From positions 186,001 through 250,000 of the forward strand of contig NZ_CP160398.1 of the NCBI RefSeq assembly GCF_040729435.1: 64,000 bases of DNA, read 5' to 3'. The position numbers were made by a program, and so were the translations under genes. Positions 20,376 to 28,553 of this stretch are shown here, piece by piece; the first letter of the stretch is position 1, and the number at the start of each line of letters is the position of its first letter. Below the pieces are notes generated by a model, which searched no databases, had not been told where the DNA came from, and saw only the letters and a program-made list of their open reading frames with translations. Source of the DNA: Pseudomonas sp. HOU2. GTDB lineage: Bacteria > Pseudomonadota > Gammaproteobacteria > Pseudomonadales > Pseudomonadaceae.

Positions 20376-21212
20376 TCAAAAGACCACCCGCCCCGAAACA
20401 CAGTGCTGTACTGCTCCGCCAACCCATACGGTACCGTCGACGTTTTCGATGTGCAGTCGCCCGCGGCGCCCGATGGCGCTGCCCTGGCTCACGCTGTAGC
20501 GGTCGTTCAGGATGCCCGCGCCGATCAGCCACTGAGCCAGGCTCGCATTGAGGCTGCCAGTGACCGAGTCCTCGTTGCATTCTTCGCCCATGAAGGCTCT
20601 GACTTCCACGTCGGTTTCGGCCTGCGGCCCATTCCATGGCGCAATAACCCCGACATTCAACCCCTGCAGCGCCGCGTAATCGGGTTTGATCGCCAGCACT
20701 TCTTCGCGACTCCCCAGCAACACGCCCGCCCAGCCGGGGCCGTTGTCTACCCACTGGCTGGCCCGGATCTGCCCGGCGGCGAGTCCGAGCCCTTGTTCGA
20801 TCAGGTTTGACGTCATCGCATCCAGCGGCCCGCTGCGCACCAGCGGCGGCGCGCAAAACGCCAGGTGAGGGCCTTGCCTGCGTACCCGAATCAAGCCTGC
20901 CGGGCATTCCTGAATAATCTCGACTTGCCCGGGATTTCCATTTCGGGCCAGCCATACCTTGCAGCTGCCCAGGGTAGGGTGGCCAGCAAAGGGCAGCTCG
21001 CGCAGCGGAGTAAAAATCCGTACGCGGTACTGCGCTTGCGGCGTTTGGGGTTTCAACAGAAAAGTGGTCTCACTGAGTTGCGTCCACCGGGCAAACGCCT
21101 GCATCTGCTCGGTTGTCAGCTCATCGGCATCCGCCACGACGGCCAGCGCGTTGCCTTCGCAAGAGTGATCAGCGAATACATCGACTTGTTCGAACGGCAA
21201 AGAGAGCGGCAT
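20376..21212 (-). CDS. PhzF family isomerase/epimerase-like protein
   Basis: This 278-residue protein belongs to the PhzF/DapF-fold family. Characteristic parts are FEQVDVFADHSCEGNALAVV near the start with the family Glu-rich motif WTQLSETTFLL (the catalytic Glu of PhzF is in this place), ELPFAGHPTLGS, and C-terminal EECNEDSVTGSLNASLAQWL. Most PhzF homologues outside phenazine clusters have unknown substrates, and no phenazine genes are near. ATG 21212 has AAGGA upstream; the open frame reaching 21539 lacks this. It is divergent from an AraC regulator across 207 bp. Confidence 0.86.
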   Translation of the reverse strand: MPLSLPFEQVDVFADHSCEGNALAVVADADELTTEQMQAFARWTQLSETTFLLKPQTPQAQYRVRIFTPLRELPFAGHPTLGSCKVWLARNGNPGQVEIIQECPAGLIRVRRQGPHLAFCAPPLVRSGPLDAMTSNLIEQGLGLAAGQIRASQWVDNGPGWAGVLLGSREEVLAIKPDYAALQGLNVGVIAPWNGPQAETDVEVRAFMGEECNEDSVTGSLNASLAQWLIGAGILNDRYSVSQGSAIGRRGRLHIENVDGTVWVGGAVQHCVSGRVVF

Positions 21213-21419
21213 TAAGTATCCTTCACAGGTAGAGGCGGTGCACATCTGCACTCGGCGGCCAAGGCTAGTCGTTGCACGGTAATAATTAAAGAATGCGTGG
21301 GTTCTGAGGATGTCCGCCGCAGGTGGGTTTCGGCCAGAAGCAGACATCCAAATCCTGCACTTGTATATTCCCGACAGGGTCTTCACCAGCACCGTGCAGA
21401 AGCGGGAGGCGACAAATTC

Positions 21420-22244
21420 ATGGATCAGAAAAAAGGCCAACCTGGCGGCGCCGACTGGATCATCCGCAGTGTTCAATCCGAAGGGATCGAGTGTATTGAA
21501 GCGTGGTTCGGCAGCCACGGCTACGATCCCCATCGACACGACACCTACTCGATCGGCCGTACTTTAGCGGGCGTCCAGAGCTTTCACTATGCAGGCTCGC
21601 TGCGCCATGGCGTTCCCGGCAACACACTGGTGCTTCACCCCGATGAACTCCACGATGGTATGGCCGGCACCGATGCAGGCTTTCGTTATCGTATGGCCTA
21701 CGTTGATCCGGCATTAATCCAGAACATCCTGGGGGGAGAACCGTTGCCCTTTATCGCGGGGGGAATTTCCAGTGATCCGCGTCTGTTCCATGCCAGTGCG
21801 GCGTTCGTACAAGCAGTGGATCATCCACTGGAAACACTGGAGCAGCAGGACGCGCTCTATGACTTGGCAATGGCATTGCGTGCCGTCGGTGGTAAGCCGC
21901 GCGGGCGCAAGCGCCTGGATTACCGCGCAGCCGAGCGCGCCAGAGCGTTTATCCTGGAACATCTGCATTCATCCATTACGCTGGAGATGCTGGAGCATGC
22001 CAGTGGACGCGAATGCTGGAGCCTGTCACGCGACTTCAGAACACTTTACGGTACCAGCCCTTACCGATTTGTCACCCTGCGCCGCCTGGATCGGTTCCGC
22101 GCATTGGTGCTTGAAGGGTTCACCCTGGTGGATGCGGCCCTCGTCGCGGGTTTCCACGATCAAAGTCATATGACGCGACACTTCACCCGTTGCTACGGAA
22201 TACCGCCCATGCGCTGGCTGGAGCGATTGCGAGCTGCACGCTGA
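21420..22244 (+). CDS. AraC family transcriptional regulator
   Basis: This 274-residue regulator has an N-terminal cupin-type sensing domain (HRHDTYSIGRTLAGVQSF, about residues 38-55). The C-terminal AraC double helix-turn-helix occupies about 175-270 (FILEHLHSSITLEMLEHASG, LRRLDRFRALVLEG, DAALVAGFHDQSHMTRHFTR). GGGAGG lies 10-15 nt upstream of the ATG. It is divergent from the phzF-like gene, which it may regulate, and is followed by a small cupin gene 72 bp downstream. Confidence 0.9.
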   Translation: MDQKKGQPGGADWIIRSVQSEGIECIEAWFGSHGYDPHRHDTYSIGRTLAGVQSFHYAGSLRHGVPGNTLVLHPDELHDGMAGTDAGFRYRMAYVDPALIQNILGGEPLPFIAGGISSDPRLFHASAAFVQAVDHPLETLEQQDALYDLAMALRAVGGKPRGRKRLDYRAAERARAFILEHLHSSITLEMLEHASGRECWSLSRDFRTLYGTSPYRFVTLRRLDRFRALVLEGFTLVDAALVAGFHDQSHMTRHFTRCYGIPPMRWLERLRAAR

Positions 22245-22316
22245 CTTGCAGGATCGTACAAGAACCCTCTGCTCAATGCTCTATAGGCTGGCAACTTCAA
22301 CCACAGAGGATTTGTC

Positions 22317-22703
22317 ATGTCAGAGCTGCATCAGCAACACTCATCGTTTCCTGTAAACCTGGCTCATAAGGCTTCGCTCATCGAACAGCACTGGAGCCCC
22401 AGAGTTGTTGCGGAAATGAATGACTACCAGTTCAAGGTTGTGCGAATCGAAGGCGAATTCATCTGGCACTCACATCCCGAGACCGACGAAGCATTTCTTG
22501 TCCTGGAGGGCACCTTGCGCATCGACCTGCCGGAAGGCTGCGTCTATGTGAATCCGGGTGAACTGTATGTGGTGCCCCGTGGCGTTAAACATCGCACGGC
22601 TGCCAAAGGTGAAGTAAAACTGATGATGATCGAGCCACGAGGGATTTTGAACACCGGGCATGAAGAGGGCGAAAGAACAGCGTTGAACGACGTCTGGATA
22701 TAA
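22317..22703 (+). CDS. Small cupin domain protein
   Basis: This 128-residue single-domain cupin has motif 1 GEFIWHSHPETDEAFLVLEG, with likely metal ligands His, His, Glu, and motif 2 GELYVVPRGVKHRT with the second His. Such proteins are metal-binding beta-barrels whose substrates vary. An AGAGGA ribosome site precedes ATG 22317. It follows the AraC gene in the same direction; a functional link is possible but not shown. Confidence 0.83.
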   Translation: MSELHQQHSSFPVNLAHKASLIEQHWSPRVVAEMNDYQFKVVRIEGEFIWHSHPETDEAFLVLEGTLRIDLPEGCVYVNPGELYVVPRGVKHRTAAKGEVKLMMIEPRGILNTGHEEGERTALNDVWI

Positions 22704-23158
22704 ACCAGCGCCATCCCGGGCAAGGTCTGCGTCGAGTTGAAAATAGTGGGCTTTGGTTGGCTGCTATCGGCCAATAGCGGCCGTTCTGGAATGGCAGGAA
22801 ACGACCGATAACTGCCTTCGATACGCGACTTTCGCCCGCCAGCGGCTCGATTGTAAGAATATGGCGGAGAGCTGCAAAACCGCCTACGCTTATAGAATGA
22901 TTCCTCGAACGCCTTGCCCATCTGGTGGTATAGAGCCGAGAGATCTGACTTCCTTTGACCGTCCGCTTAACACCCACCCGGACCAACCCGCGCCTATCGC
23001 CAGCAACTGCCCCCTGAGTCCGGTCCACACGACCAGCAGTACGGCGCAACGGGTAAAAGCCAGACCCAGTCCCCCCACCTGCCGTTCAAAAGCGACCGAT
23101 GCCGCAGCACCTCTGGAAACCGGGGCGCTGTTCACGTTCTGCCATGAGGTCAATCCGT
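22704..23158. other. 455-bp region with no convincing gene
   Basis: The region holds one short palindromic repeat (22763-22778). The rest has open frames but none with a ribosome site, recognisable domain or consistent codon use. A minus-strand frame at 22890-23153 has a hydrophobic stretch and could be a gene remnant, but nothing in it is recognisable. Confidence 0.5.
22763..22778. repeat. Short TGGCCG-type palindrome (single copy)
   Basis: GCTATCGGCCAATAGC is a 5-bp inverted stem around a GGCC core. On the minus strand it reads GCTATTGGCCGATAGC, the same layout (GCNNN-TGGCCG-NNNGC) as the three tandem copies at 27778-27870, but with a different, still self-complementary stem. Confidence 0.6.
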
Positions 23159-24142
23159 ATGTATCGGCCGAGCACGATTCCTTACCAGCAGCATCGAGGG
23201 TTCAGCCGAACCTTCACTCAGGGGCATTTGAGCCTTGGATTATTCTTTCCCATGGAGGCGTTCGACGGGGACACTCCGAGCATGCTCAACCAGGTCACAC
23301 TGGCTAAACAAGCCGAGGCGCTGGGCTTCTGCGCGCTCTGGTTTCGCGACGTGCCGCTTCGCGACCCTGGCTTCGGCGATGTCGGCCAAGTCTTCGACCC
23401 CTGGGTTTACCTGGGTTATATGGCCGCCCATACCTCGGAGATTGCACTTGGCACCGCTTCCATTGCCATCCCTTTGCACCATCCCCTGCACACGGCCAAG
23501 GCGTCAGCCAGCGTCGATCAGTTGAGCACAGGTCGCTTGATTCTGGGGGTGGCTTCGGGAGATCGGCCGGTGGAGTTTTCGGCTTTTGGTGTCGATCCCG
23601 AAAGGCGTGGAGAAATCTTTCGAGAACACTACGAAGTGATTCGGCAAGCCCACAGCACCAGTTTTGAGCCCATCCACTGGAGCACTGGCGAAATGCACGG
23701 CGCAGACCTGATTCCGAAACCCACCACCCAATTCATTCCAATGCTGGTGACCGGCAACAGTCGCCAGTCACTGGATTGGATCGCGCGTGAGAGCAACGGA
23801 TGGATCAACTATCCACGCATACCGAATATGCAGCGGCTGGTCGTGGAAGATTGGCGGCTGGAGGTCACCAGGCAATGTGGCTCTGTGTACAAGCCCTTTA
23901 CTCAGTCGCTGTACATCGATCTCGATGAGAATCCGTCCACGCCACCCACACGTATCCATTTGGGGTTCAAACTTGGACGTTACCATCTACGTTTTTTGCT
24001 GGAGTCGCTTGAGGAAATCGGCGTGGACCACGTCATTCTCAATCTCAAATATGGCAAGCGCCCTGCGGCGGAGGTTATTGAGGAATTGGGTACGCACATC
24101 GTTGCGCAGTTCGGAGTGCAGCCGCGTCCGGCAGCGCATTGA
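23159..24142 (+). CDS. LLM class flavin-dependent oxidoreductase
   Basis: This 327-residue protein has the bacterial luciferase-like TIM-barrel fold. Supporting parts are SLGLFFPMEAF, QAEALGFCALWFRDVP, the EIALGTASIAIPLHHPLHTAKASASVDQLS-type strand-loop region near residues 90-120, and RLILGVASGDRPVEFSAFGV. Such enzymes use FMNH2 from a partner reductase to oxygenate small substrates. ATG 23159 is preferred because GAGG lies 7 nt upstream; earlier ATGs (23144, 23099) are possible. A convergent ABM-domain gene follows. Confidence 0.85.
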   Translation: MYRPSTIPYQQHRGFSRTFTQGHLSLGLFFPMEAFDGDTPSMLNQVTLAKQAEALGFCALWFRDVPLRDPGFGDVGQVFDPWVYLGYMAAHTSEIALGTASIAIPLHHPLHTAKASASVDQLSTGRLILGVASGDRPVEFSAFGVDPERRGEIFREHYEVIRQAHSTSFEPIHWSTGEMHGADLIPKPTTQFIPMLVTGNSRQSLDWIARESNGWINYPRIPNMQRLVVEDWRLEVTRQCGSVYKPFTQSLYIDLDENPSTPPTRIHLGFKLGRYHLRFLLESLEEIGVDHVILNLKYGKRPAAEVIEELGTHIVAQFGVQPRPAAH

Positions 24143-24231
24143 ACATCGGTCACTGCTACGCCGACGGATGCTCACTTGACGAAACCATCGTGAGCCTCCC
24201 CGAACTGAATGGAACTTCCTGTTGGATTTGC

Positions 24232-24534
24232 TTAACCGGGCAGCTTGGCCGCAAGGACGTCAACCTTCTCGATTGATGGCGGTTCGGCAAACAGCTCGGC
24301 AGCGTTTGCCATAAGCGCCGCCGCGACCTTGCCCGAAAGATGAGCCTGCCGGCCCGCTTCATCCGGGAATGCGTCAAAGATGCCAAAGGTAGACGGCCCC
24401 AAGCGGATTCCAAACCAGGCTGTAGTGGCTGGCTCCTCCTCCACTAAAGGAAGGCCGCTCAAGAGAAAGCGCTCCACCTCTTTCTCTTTCCCAGGTTTTG
24501 CTTCCAGACGAACGAACAACGCTACTTTGACCAT
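24232..24534 (-). CDS. Antibiotic biosynthesis monooxygenase (ABM) domain protein
   Basis: This 100-residue ferredoxin-like ABM/YgiN-type protein starts VKVALFVRLEAKPGKEKEVERF and continues with EPATTAWFGIRLGPSTFGIFDAFPDE-like strands. It ends with a helix containing HLSGKVAAALMANA. Family members are dimeric, cofactor-free monooxygenases or stress proteins. A GGAGC ribosome-site-like sequence lies upstream of the ATG at 24534. It is convergent with the LLM oxidoreductase; both could act on small aromatic compounds, but this is only a guess. Confidence 0.83.
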   Translation of the reverse strand: MVKVALFVRLEAKPGKEKEVERFLLSGLPLVEEEPATTAWFGIRLGPSTFGIFDAFPDEAGRQAHLSGKVAAALMANAAELFAEPPSIEKVDVLAAKLPG

Positions 24535-24760
24535 GACGTGGCTCCTGTTGTTACGATGCGGCTGGTGCTATCTGGTCGCAATAGCTAAAAGGGGCATCCG
24601 GCTATTAACTATGGTCGACGACACCAGGATTACAAACCCAAAGAGACCAAGGGTAGCGTCGCATGTCGCTCGGACACTGAGAATGACGTAGTAGGCAGCG
24701 CGCAAACCGCAGACCAGCCGCGTGATCACTTTTCCCGAGCTGTGGCCTGATAATCAAGAC

Positions 24761-25861
24761 TCAACGATATCTGAAATTCAGGAGAACATAACAAATCATG
24801 GTGACTGTCAAGCCGACCAATATGTACTCGACACGTGGTAGAAATATAACTAACCCACCTAAAGAAAACACGATCAAGGTGTTTTGCAGTATGTATTTCC
24901 TTATTCGACTCACAGCTATGAAATAGCCATATTGCTTCCCCAGGAAAAACAAGACCATGCCGGTGATCGACATAATCTGGAAATCGCGCATCGCAATGTC
25001 GTTCAGGATCGCATGCCTGATCAAATTTGCCAGAAGTGCCAGCCCCATAAAAAGAAAAAGGTGCGAGTAGATTAAGGCGTGCCCACTCATACTGCTTTTA
25101 TGTTTGTTCAATAAGTAAAAACTATCAAAATAGATCCACCAGATACTGCAAATCATGATGAATCCGGTGATGGCCGCCATCACATTGTAATAACCCCAAT
25201 GAATGTTAGATAAGCCTCCGGAAAGGCTAATAATTGACTCCCCCAATAAGATTAGGGTGAGTAGGCCTATGCGCTCAACCAAGTGCTCTGTGTGTGCTGG
25301 CAACGGTTTTAATTTAGTCCAGAAAAATACAGGAAACAGAATATCAAGAACAATCCCAATATAAGCAACAAGGTAACGCAAGGGCGGGTCAAAAATAACG
25401 GATGAAAGGCTAATAACTGCGCTAACTAATAGGGCGAAGCCGAGCCTTGAGGAAAGCTCGCCGCGAGAATCGAGTTTACTAATGGACGAAATATACATGA
25501 TGCTGATGATCGCACGTATACCAAAATAGCAGGCAATAATAAGCGGGTAGTTCACTTCCAGGTCTTCCCCGATCCGTGCCGATAGCACAATGAGCAGGAG
25601 CATTATGAATAATGTTGCCAAACGGTGAAGATTGCTGTCTGTATCAAACCTGTTGGAGTAAATCGTGTGACTGGACCAGATCCACCACAACGGTACAAAA
25701 AGCAGTAAGAATGTCCATAATTGCTTATGTTCAAAGTGCCCGTCATGAACATGTCCGAGCGTGTGCGTAACCTGGCCTATCGTAACAACGAAAGTCAGGT
25801 CAAAAAACAACTCCAACCATGTGGCGTGTCGATTTTCTTCATAATACTTCAAAGATTTCAT
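24761..25861 (-). CDS. Low-temperature-requirement A (LtrA) family membrane protein
   Basis: This 366-residue protein has about ten hydrophobic helices. The start TWLELFFDLTFVVTIGQVTH is the LtrA signature, and HLVERIGLLTLILLGESII is the second conserved block. LtrA proteins are polytopic membrane proteins of unclear function, named from a Listeria mutant that fails to grow in the cold. Base composition is clearly A+T-richer than the neighbours, with many AAT, ATA and TTA codons unusual for Pseudomonas, so recent horizontal acquisition is likely. Gene structure looks intact. Confidence 0.85.
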   Translation of the reverse strand: MKSLKYYEENRHATWLELFFDLTFVVTIGQVTHTLGHVHDGHFEHKQLWTFLLLFVPLWWIWSSHTIYSNRFDTDSNLHRLATLFIMLLLIVLSARIGEDLEVNYPLIIACYFGIRAIISIMYISSISKLDSRGELSSRLGFALLVSAVISLSSVIFDPPLRYLVAYIGIVLDILFPVFFWTKLKPLPAHTEHLVERIGLLTLILLGESIISLSGGLSNIHWGYYNVMAAITGFIMICSIWWIYFDSFYLLNKHKSSMSGHALIYSHLFLFMGLALLANLIRHAILNDIAMRDFQIMSITGMVLFFLGKQYGYFIAVSRIRKYILQNTLIVFSLGGLVIFLPRVEYILVGLTVTMICYVLLNFRYR

Positions 25862-25959
25862 TAGTTGCCGGCTCCGTGTCCACCTCTTTAATGTAAAAGG
25901 TAGCTAACGTTGGTTTTTTCTCGGCTCCGATGTGGGTGATGCCAAGCCGATTTGGCTCT

Positions 25960-26499
25960 CTAGCGATTTCGTCCACGCACTAACAAAAGCTCAATCATCT
26001 GACTCATCCCGATGAACTCTGGAACTCCGTCATAGCGAAGCCCGTCAATGTAAAACGCTGGGGTGCCATTCACGCCGCTGCGTACACCGCCATTGAAATC
26101 GGCTTGTATTTTGGGGATGTAAGTGTCCTCTTGCATTGCAAGATCGAATTCCTCCCTGGAAAGGCCGTGTTTGAGAACGATGGCGCGATACAGCGGCAGG
26201 CCCAATCGATCCTGATTTTCGTACAATTCGTCGTGGGCCTCCCAGAAGAATCCTCGACTCCCGGCATACTCAGCGGTGACCGCTGCACCCAATGCATGGG
26301 GGTGAGCGGTGGTCAGAGGGAAGTTACGGAACACGAACAGCAAATCATCGCGAAAATGCTGCTGCAGATTCTTGACCATCCAATACGCTTCACCGCAATA
26401 GGGACATTCATAGTCGCCAAATTCCACCAAGGTGACCTTGGCATGCACACTTCCCTGACGATGGTCGTTGGCACTTACCGGGACTTTGAGAGTGGCCAT
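25960..26499 (-). CDS. DsbA/thioredoxin-fold family protein
   Basis: This 179-residue protein has the thioredoxin-fold active site YECPYCGEAYW (C32-P-Y-C35) at the end of the first strand, an inserted helical domain, and the cis-Pro loop GVNGTPAFYIDG. There is no signal peptide, so a cytoplasmic dithiol/disulfide oxidoreductase or 2-hydroxychromene-isomerase-like role fits better than a periplasmic DsbA. It starts 11 bp after the stop of the peroxiredoxin gene, so the two form a small redox operon. Confidence 0.87.
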   Translation of the reverse strand: MATLKVPVSANDHRQGSVHAKVTLVEFGDYECPYCGEAYWMVKNLQQHFRDDLLFVFRNFPLTTAHPHALGAAVTAEYAGSRGFFWEAHDELYENQDRLGLPLYRAIVLKHGLSREEFDLAMQEDTYIPKIQADFNGGVRSGVNGTPAFYIDGLRYDGVPEFIGMSQMIELLLVRGRNR

Positions 26500-26510
26500 G
26501 TAATCACCTG

Positions 26511-27053
26511 TTAATTTTTGATTGGCGTGCCTTGTGGCGAATTCGCCAGAGCATCCAGCGCATCCAGAATGCCGTCCGCCCCAGGGTTGATTGCCATTGG
26601 TGAGACGTAGCTCCAGGCGACCACCCCCTCCTTGTCAATCACGAACAGTGCCCTCTTACAAACTCCGAGCTGGGACTCGTACACTCCATACTGTCGTGCC
26701 ACCGCCCCTTTGGGCTCGAAATCGGCCAGCAGGCTGAAGTGAAAATTCCTATCTTTGGCAAAGGCCTGATGACACCAGGCGCTGTCAACCGAGATACCCA
26801 ATAGCACCGCACCGTATTCTCTGAAGGTGGGTAACAACTGGTTGTACAAGGTCAGTTGGTCACCACACACCGAAGTCCAGTCAGCGGGATAAAACGCCAG
26901 TATCACGGGGTTCCCCTTTAACTCGCGCAGCGACAACTGTTGATCAGGGGTTGCGTGAAGAGTGAAGTCGGGCGCGACAGTGCCGGCCGGCAGCGGACCC
27001 TGAACCAGGTCGCCATTGGTTTTTTGTGCATCATCGAACTCTAAAGTATTCAT
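26511..27053 (-). CDS. Peroxiredoxin (AhpC/TSA family)
   Basis: This 180-residue thiol peroxidase shows AGTVAPDFTL, then FYPADWTSVCGDQ with the peroxidatic cysteine Cys63 (the normal PxxxTxxC is modified to DWTSVC), and LLADFEPKGAVARQYGV with the conserved aspartate. Another cysteine near residue 137 (QLGVCKRALFV) could act in resolution. The downstream CPYC thioredoxin-fold protein may reduce it (inference from the 11-bp spacing). Ordinary ATG start at 27053. Confidence 0.88.
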   Translation of the reverse strand: MNTLEFDDAQKTNGDLVQGPLPAGTVAPDFTLHATPDQQLSLRELKGNPVILAFYPADWTSVCGDQLTLYNQLLPTFREYGAVLLGISVDSAWCHQAFAKDRNFHFSLLADFEPKGAVARQYGVYESQLGVCKRALFVIDKEGVVAWSYVSPMAINPGADGILDALDALANSPQGTPIKN

Positions 27054-27089
27054 TGCTTGAACCTTGATAGATGGGTGGTTGGGACGTGC

Positions 27090-27263
27090 TCAGTGGGATG
27101 CGACGTGCCCGGCGGGATAACTCCATCCACCATCAAGGGGTTCAAAAAAAGACAACGCTGCCTCGATCTCAGCCTGAGCCTGAGTGATTTCGGCAGCGAA
27201 ACGTTCACGTTCCGCATCGAGGAACACAAGAAGATCCGCCGTGTAATCGCGGAATTGGATTAG
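27090..27263 (-). pseudogene. Remnant resembling the C-terminus of a TolC/NodT-type outer-membrane efflux protein
   Basis: On the minus strand, a frame ending at the TGA at 27090-27092 reads FRDYTADLLVFLDAERERFA, followed by AEITQAQAEIEAALSFFEPL and DGGWS. The LDA(E/Q)R...A...L..LGGGW pattern is typical of the last 60 residues of OprM/NodT factors. No start, no ribosome site and no body of the gene are present, so it looks like a truncated relic. The identification rests on a short motif and is tentative. Confidence 0.4.
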
Positions 27264-27561
27264 GCCAGGTTGGCAGGGGAATGGTCAGATTCGCTCTGGC
27301 TCACCAATGACTATAGTCGTTGATGACGCTTGCCGTAGTCGCTGAACGAATTTTCGATACCCTCCAGTGCCAACAACACTCACGCACTTATCTTGCTGCC
27401 ATTTCAGGCGGCGTTTTAACACGATGATTTTGGCAGTTATTTCGCCACTTCAGACAAATCTACATCTACTTTCTGGACGACAACTGCTGCCCATTACGAC
27501 AAGCAGAAATCGACCAGAGGCAGACAATGAACCGCCTTCAGGTCGACAGAATGAAGGTTGA
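27264..27561. other. Non-coding stretch in a decayed region
   Basis: No open frame with a ribosome site or familiar motif is seen on either strand. Stops are frequent in all frames and base composition is mixed. It joins two apparent gene remnants and fits the picture of eroding accessory DNA. Confidence 0.45.
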
Positions 27562-27726
27562 TATGGGAATGCTCTGGGCAAACGAGTCGTTGTCATTAGT
27601 GTCGGCATCGTGGGCGCTTCGCTGGCGTATCACGTGGCTGATAAAGGCGCGAATATCACCTTGGTTGAGGCTGAAGGTAATCAAAGATGCGGCTCGTGCA
27701 GCGATGGTGCTGTACCTAACGAATAG
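27562..27726 (+). pseudogene. Remnant of the N-terminal FAD-binding region of a DAO-type oxidoreductase
   Basis: Between two in-frame stops a 54-codon frame reads RVVVISVGIVGASLAYHVAD followed by KGANITLVEAEG. This is the Rossmann beta-alpha-beta unit of a D-amino-acid-oxidase-family flavoprotein. The first glycines of GGGIVG are replaced by SV, and the frame stops at TAG 27724. No start codon or downstream domain is present, so this is a relic. Similarity is by eye only. Confidence 0.5.
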
Positions 27727-27777
27727 TCGAGATCGGTCTTCGGGAAGCTGAGCGGTAGCCTATGCGAATATTGTCAC

Positions 27778-27870
27778 TGACCGCTTTTGGCCGGAAGCAG
27801 TAGTTCCCGGATGTCCGCTACTGGCCGGTAGCGGTCGCCTGCCGACGTCCGCTTTTGGCCGAAAGCAGCC
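27778..27870. repeat. Three tandem short palindromes (TGGCCG core, 34-bp period)
   Basis: Three related units start at about 27778, 27812 and 27846. Their cores are GCTTTTGGCCGGAAGC, GCTACTGGCCGGTAGC and GCTTTTGGCCGAAAGC. The central TGGCCG is constant, while the flanking stem changes in a self-complementary way. This is a repeated intergenic palindrome, not a CRISPR: the units differ and the spacers are only about 11-18 bp. Confidence 0.7.
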
Positions 27871-28016
27871 ACTCAACGATGGCGGCACGTTGCCCGACCT
27901 GCAAAAAACAAAACAGCCCGCAAAAACTTACGTCGATGGCGCGGTTATCTATCAGTCTTTAACTGACCCTGCAAAAACCGCACAATTGCCGGCTTTTTTC
28001 TCGACAGGAAGTTCCC

Positions 28017-28553
28017 ATGCAACGGATTGTAATTCTTGGCAATGCCGGCAGCGGTAAATCTACCCTTGCCCGCGCCTTGGGCAGGCGTCTCGATCTGCCC
28101 GTGGTGCATCTGGACACTTTGTTTTGGGAACCCGGCTGGATCGAGCCAGACGCCGAGCAGTTTCGCGCACGCGTCAGAGAAGCGATATCAGCAGATGTCT
28201 GGATCTGTGAGGGCAACTATGCCCGGCGCACATTCGACCTGCGCCTGCCTCGTGCCGATCTGGTCATTTGGCTCGATACGCCGCGGCTCACCTGCTTCAC
28301 TCGGGTGATCTTGCGCAGCGTATTGAATCGACCTCGTGCAGACCTTGCTGCAGGTTGTACGGAGAAGCTTGATCGGGCGTTCCTGACCTTCCTGAACTTT
28401 GTATGGAATTTCGATCGTGGTTATCGCCCTGGTATCGAGGCCGTGCGTCAGGCCATTGGCCCGCAGGTCCCGACGGTGCACTTGCGATGCAAGCGCCAGA
28501 TTGGCGCATTTCTGGATAGCTTGCCCGCATCACCTGAAGTCTGCCTGATGTGA
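28017..28553 (+). CDS. P-loop AAA/adenylate-kinase-like protein
   Basis: This 178-residue P-loop NTPase has Walker A GNAGSGKST (residues 8-16), LPVVHLDTLFW, WICEGNYARRTFDLRLPRAD (the Gly-Asn-Tyr motif typical of the topology-modulation/FlaR-like kinase group) and LVIWLDTPRL (Walker B-like). Small nucleoside- or nucleotide-kinase activity is likely, but the substrate is unknown. AGGAA lies upstream of the ATG. Its 3' end overlaps the convergent LysR gene by 24 bp. Confidence 0.82.
   Translation: MQRIVILGNAGSGKSTLARALGRRLDLPVVHLDTLFWEPGWIEPDAEQFRARVREAISADVWICEGNYARRTFDLRLPRADLVIWLDTPRLTCFTRVILRSVLNRPRADLAAGCTEKLDRAFLTFLNFVWNFDRGYRPGIEAVRQAIGPQVPTVHLRCKRQIGAFLDSLPASPEVCLM

Noticed and set aside
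20376..21212. PhzF-like gene as evidence of phenazine biosynthesis
   Set aside because: No other phz genes are present. Isolated PhzF-family proteins are common and functionally unassigned.
22890..23153. 87-codon minus-strand frame with a hydrophobic stretch
   Set aside because: No ribosome site or homology that I recognise. It could be a relic, but this cannot be supported.
27057..27263. 68-codon plus-strand frame
   Set aside because: Translation has no recognisable feature, and the opposite strand gives a better match (TolC-like relic).
27778..27870. Tandem repeats as a CRISPR array
   Set aside because: Units are short, palindromic and not identical, spacers are too short, and no cas genes are present.
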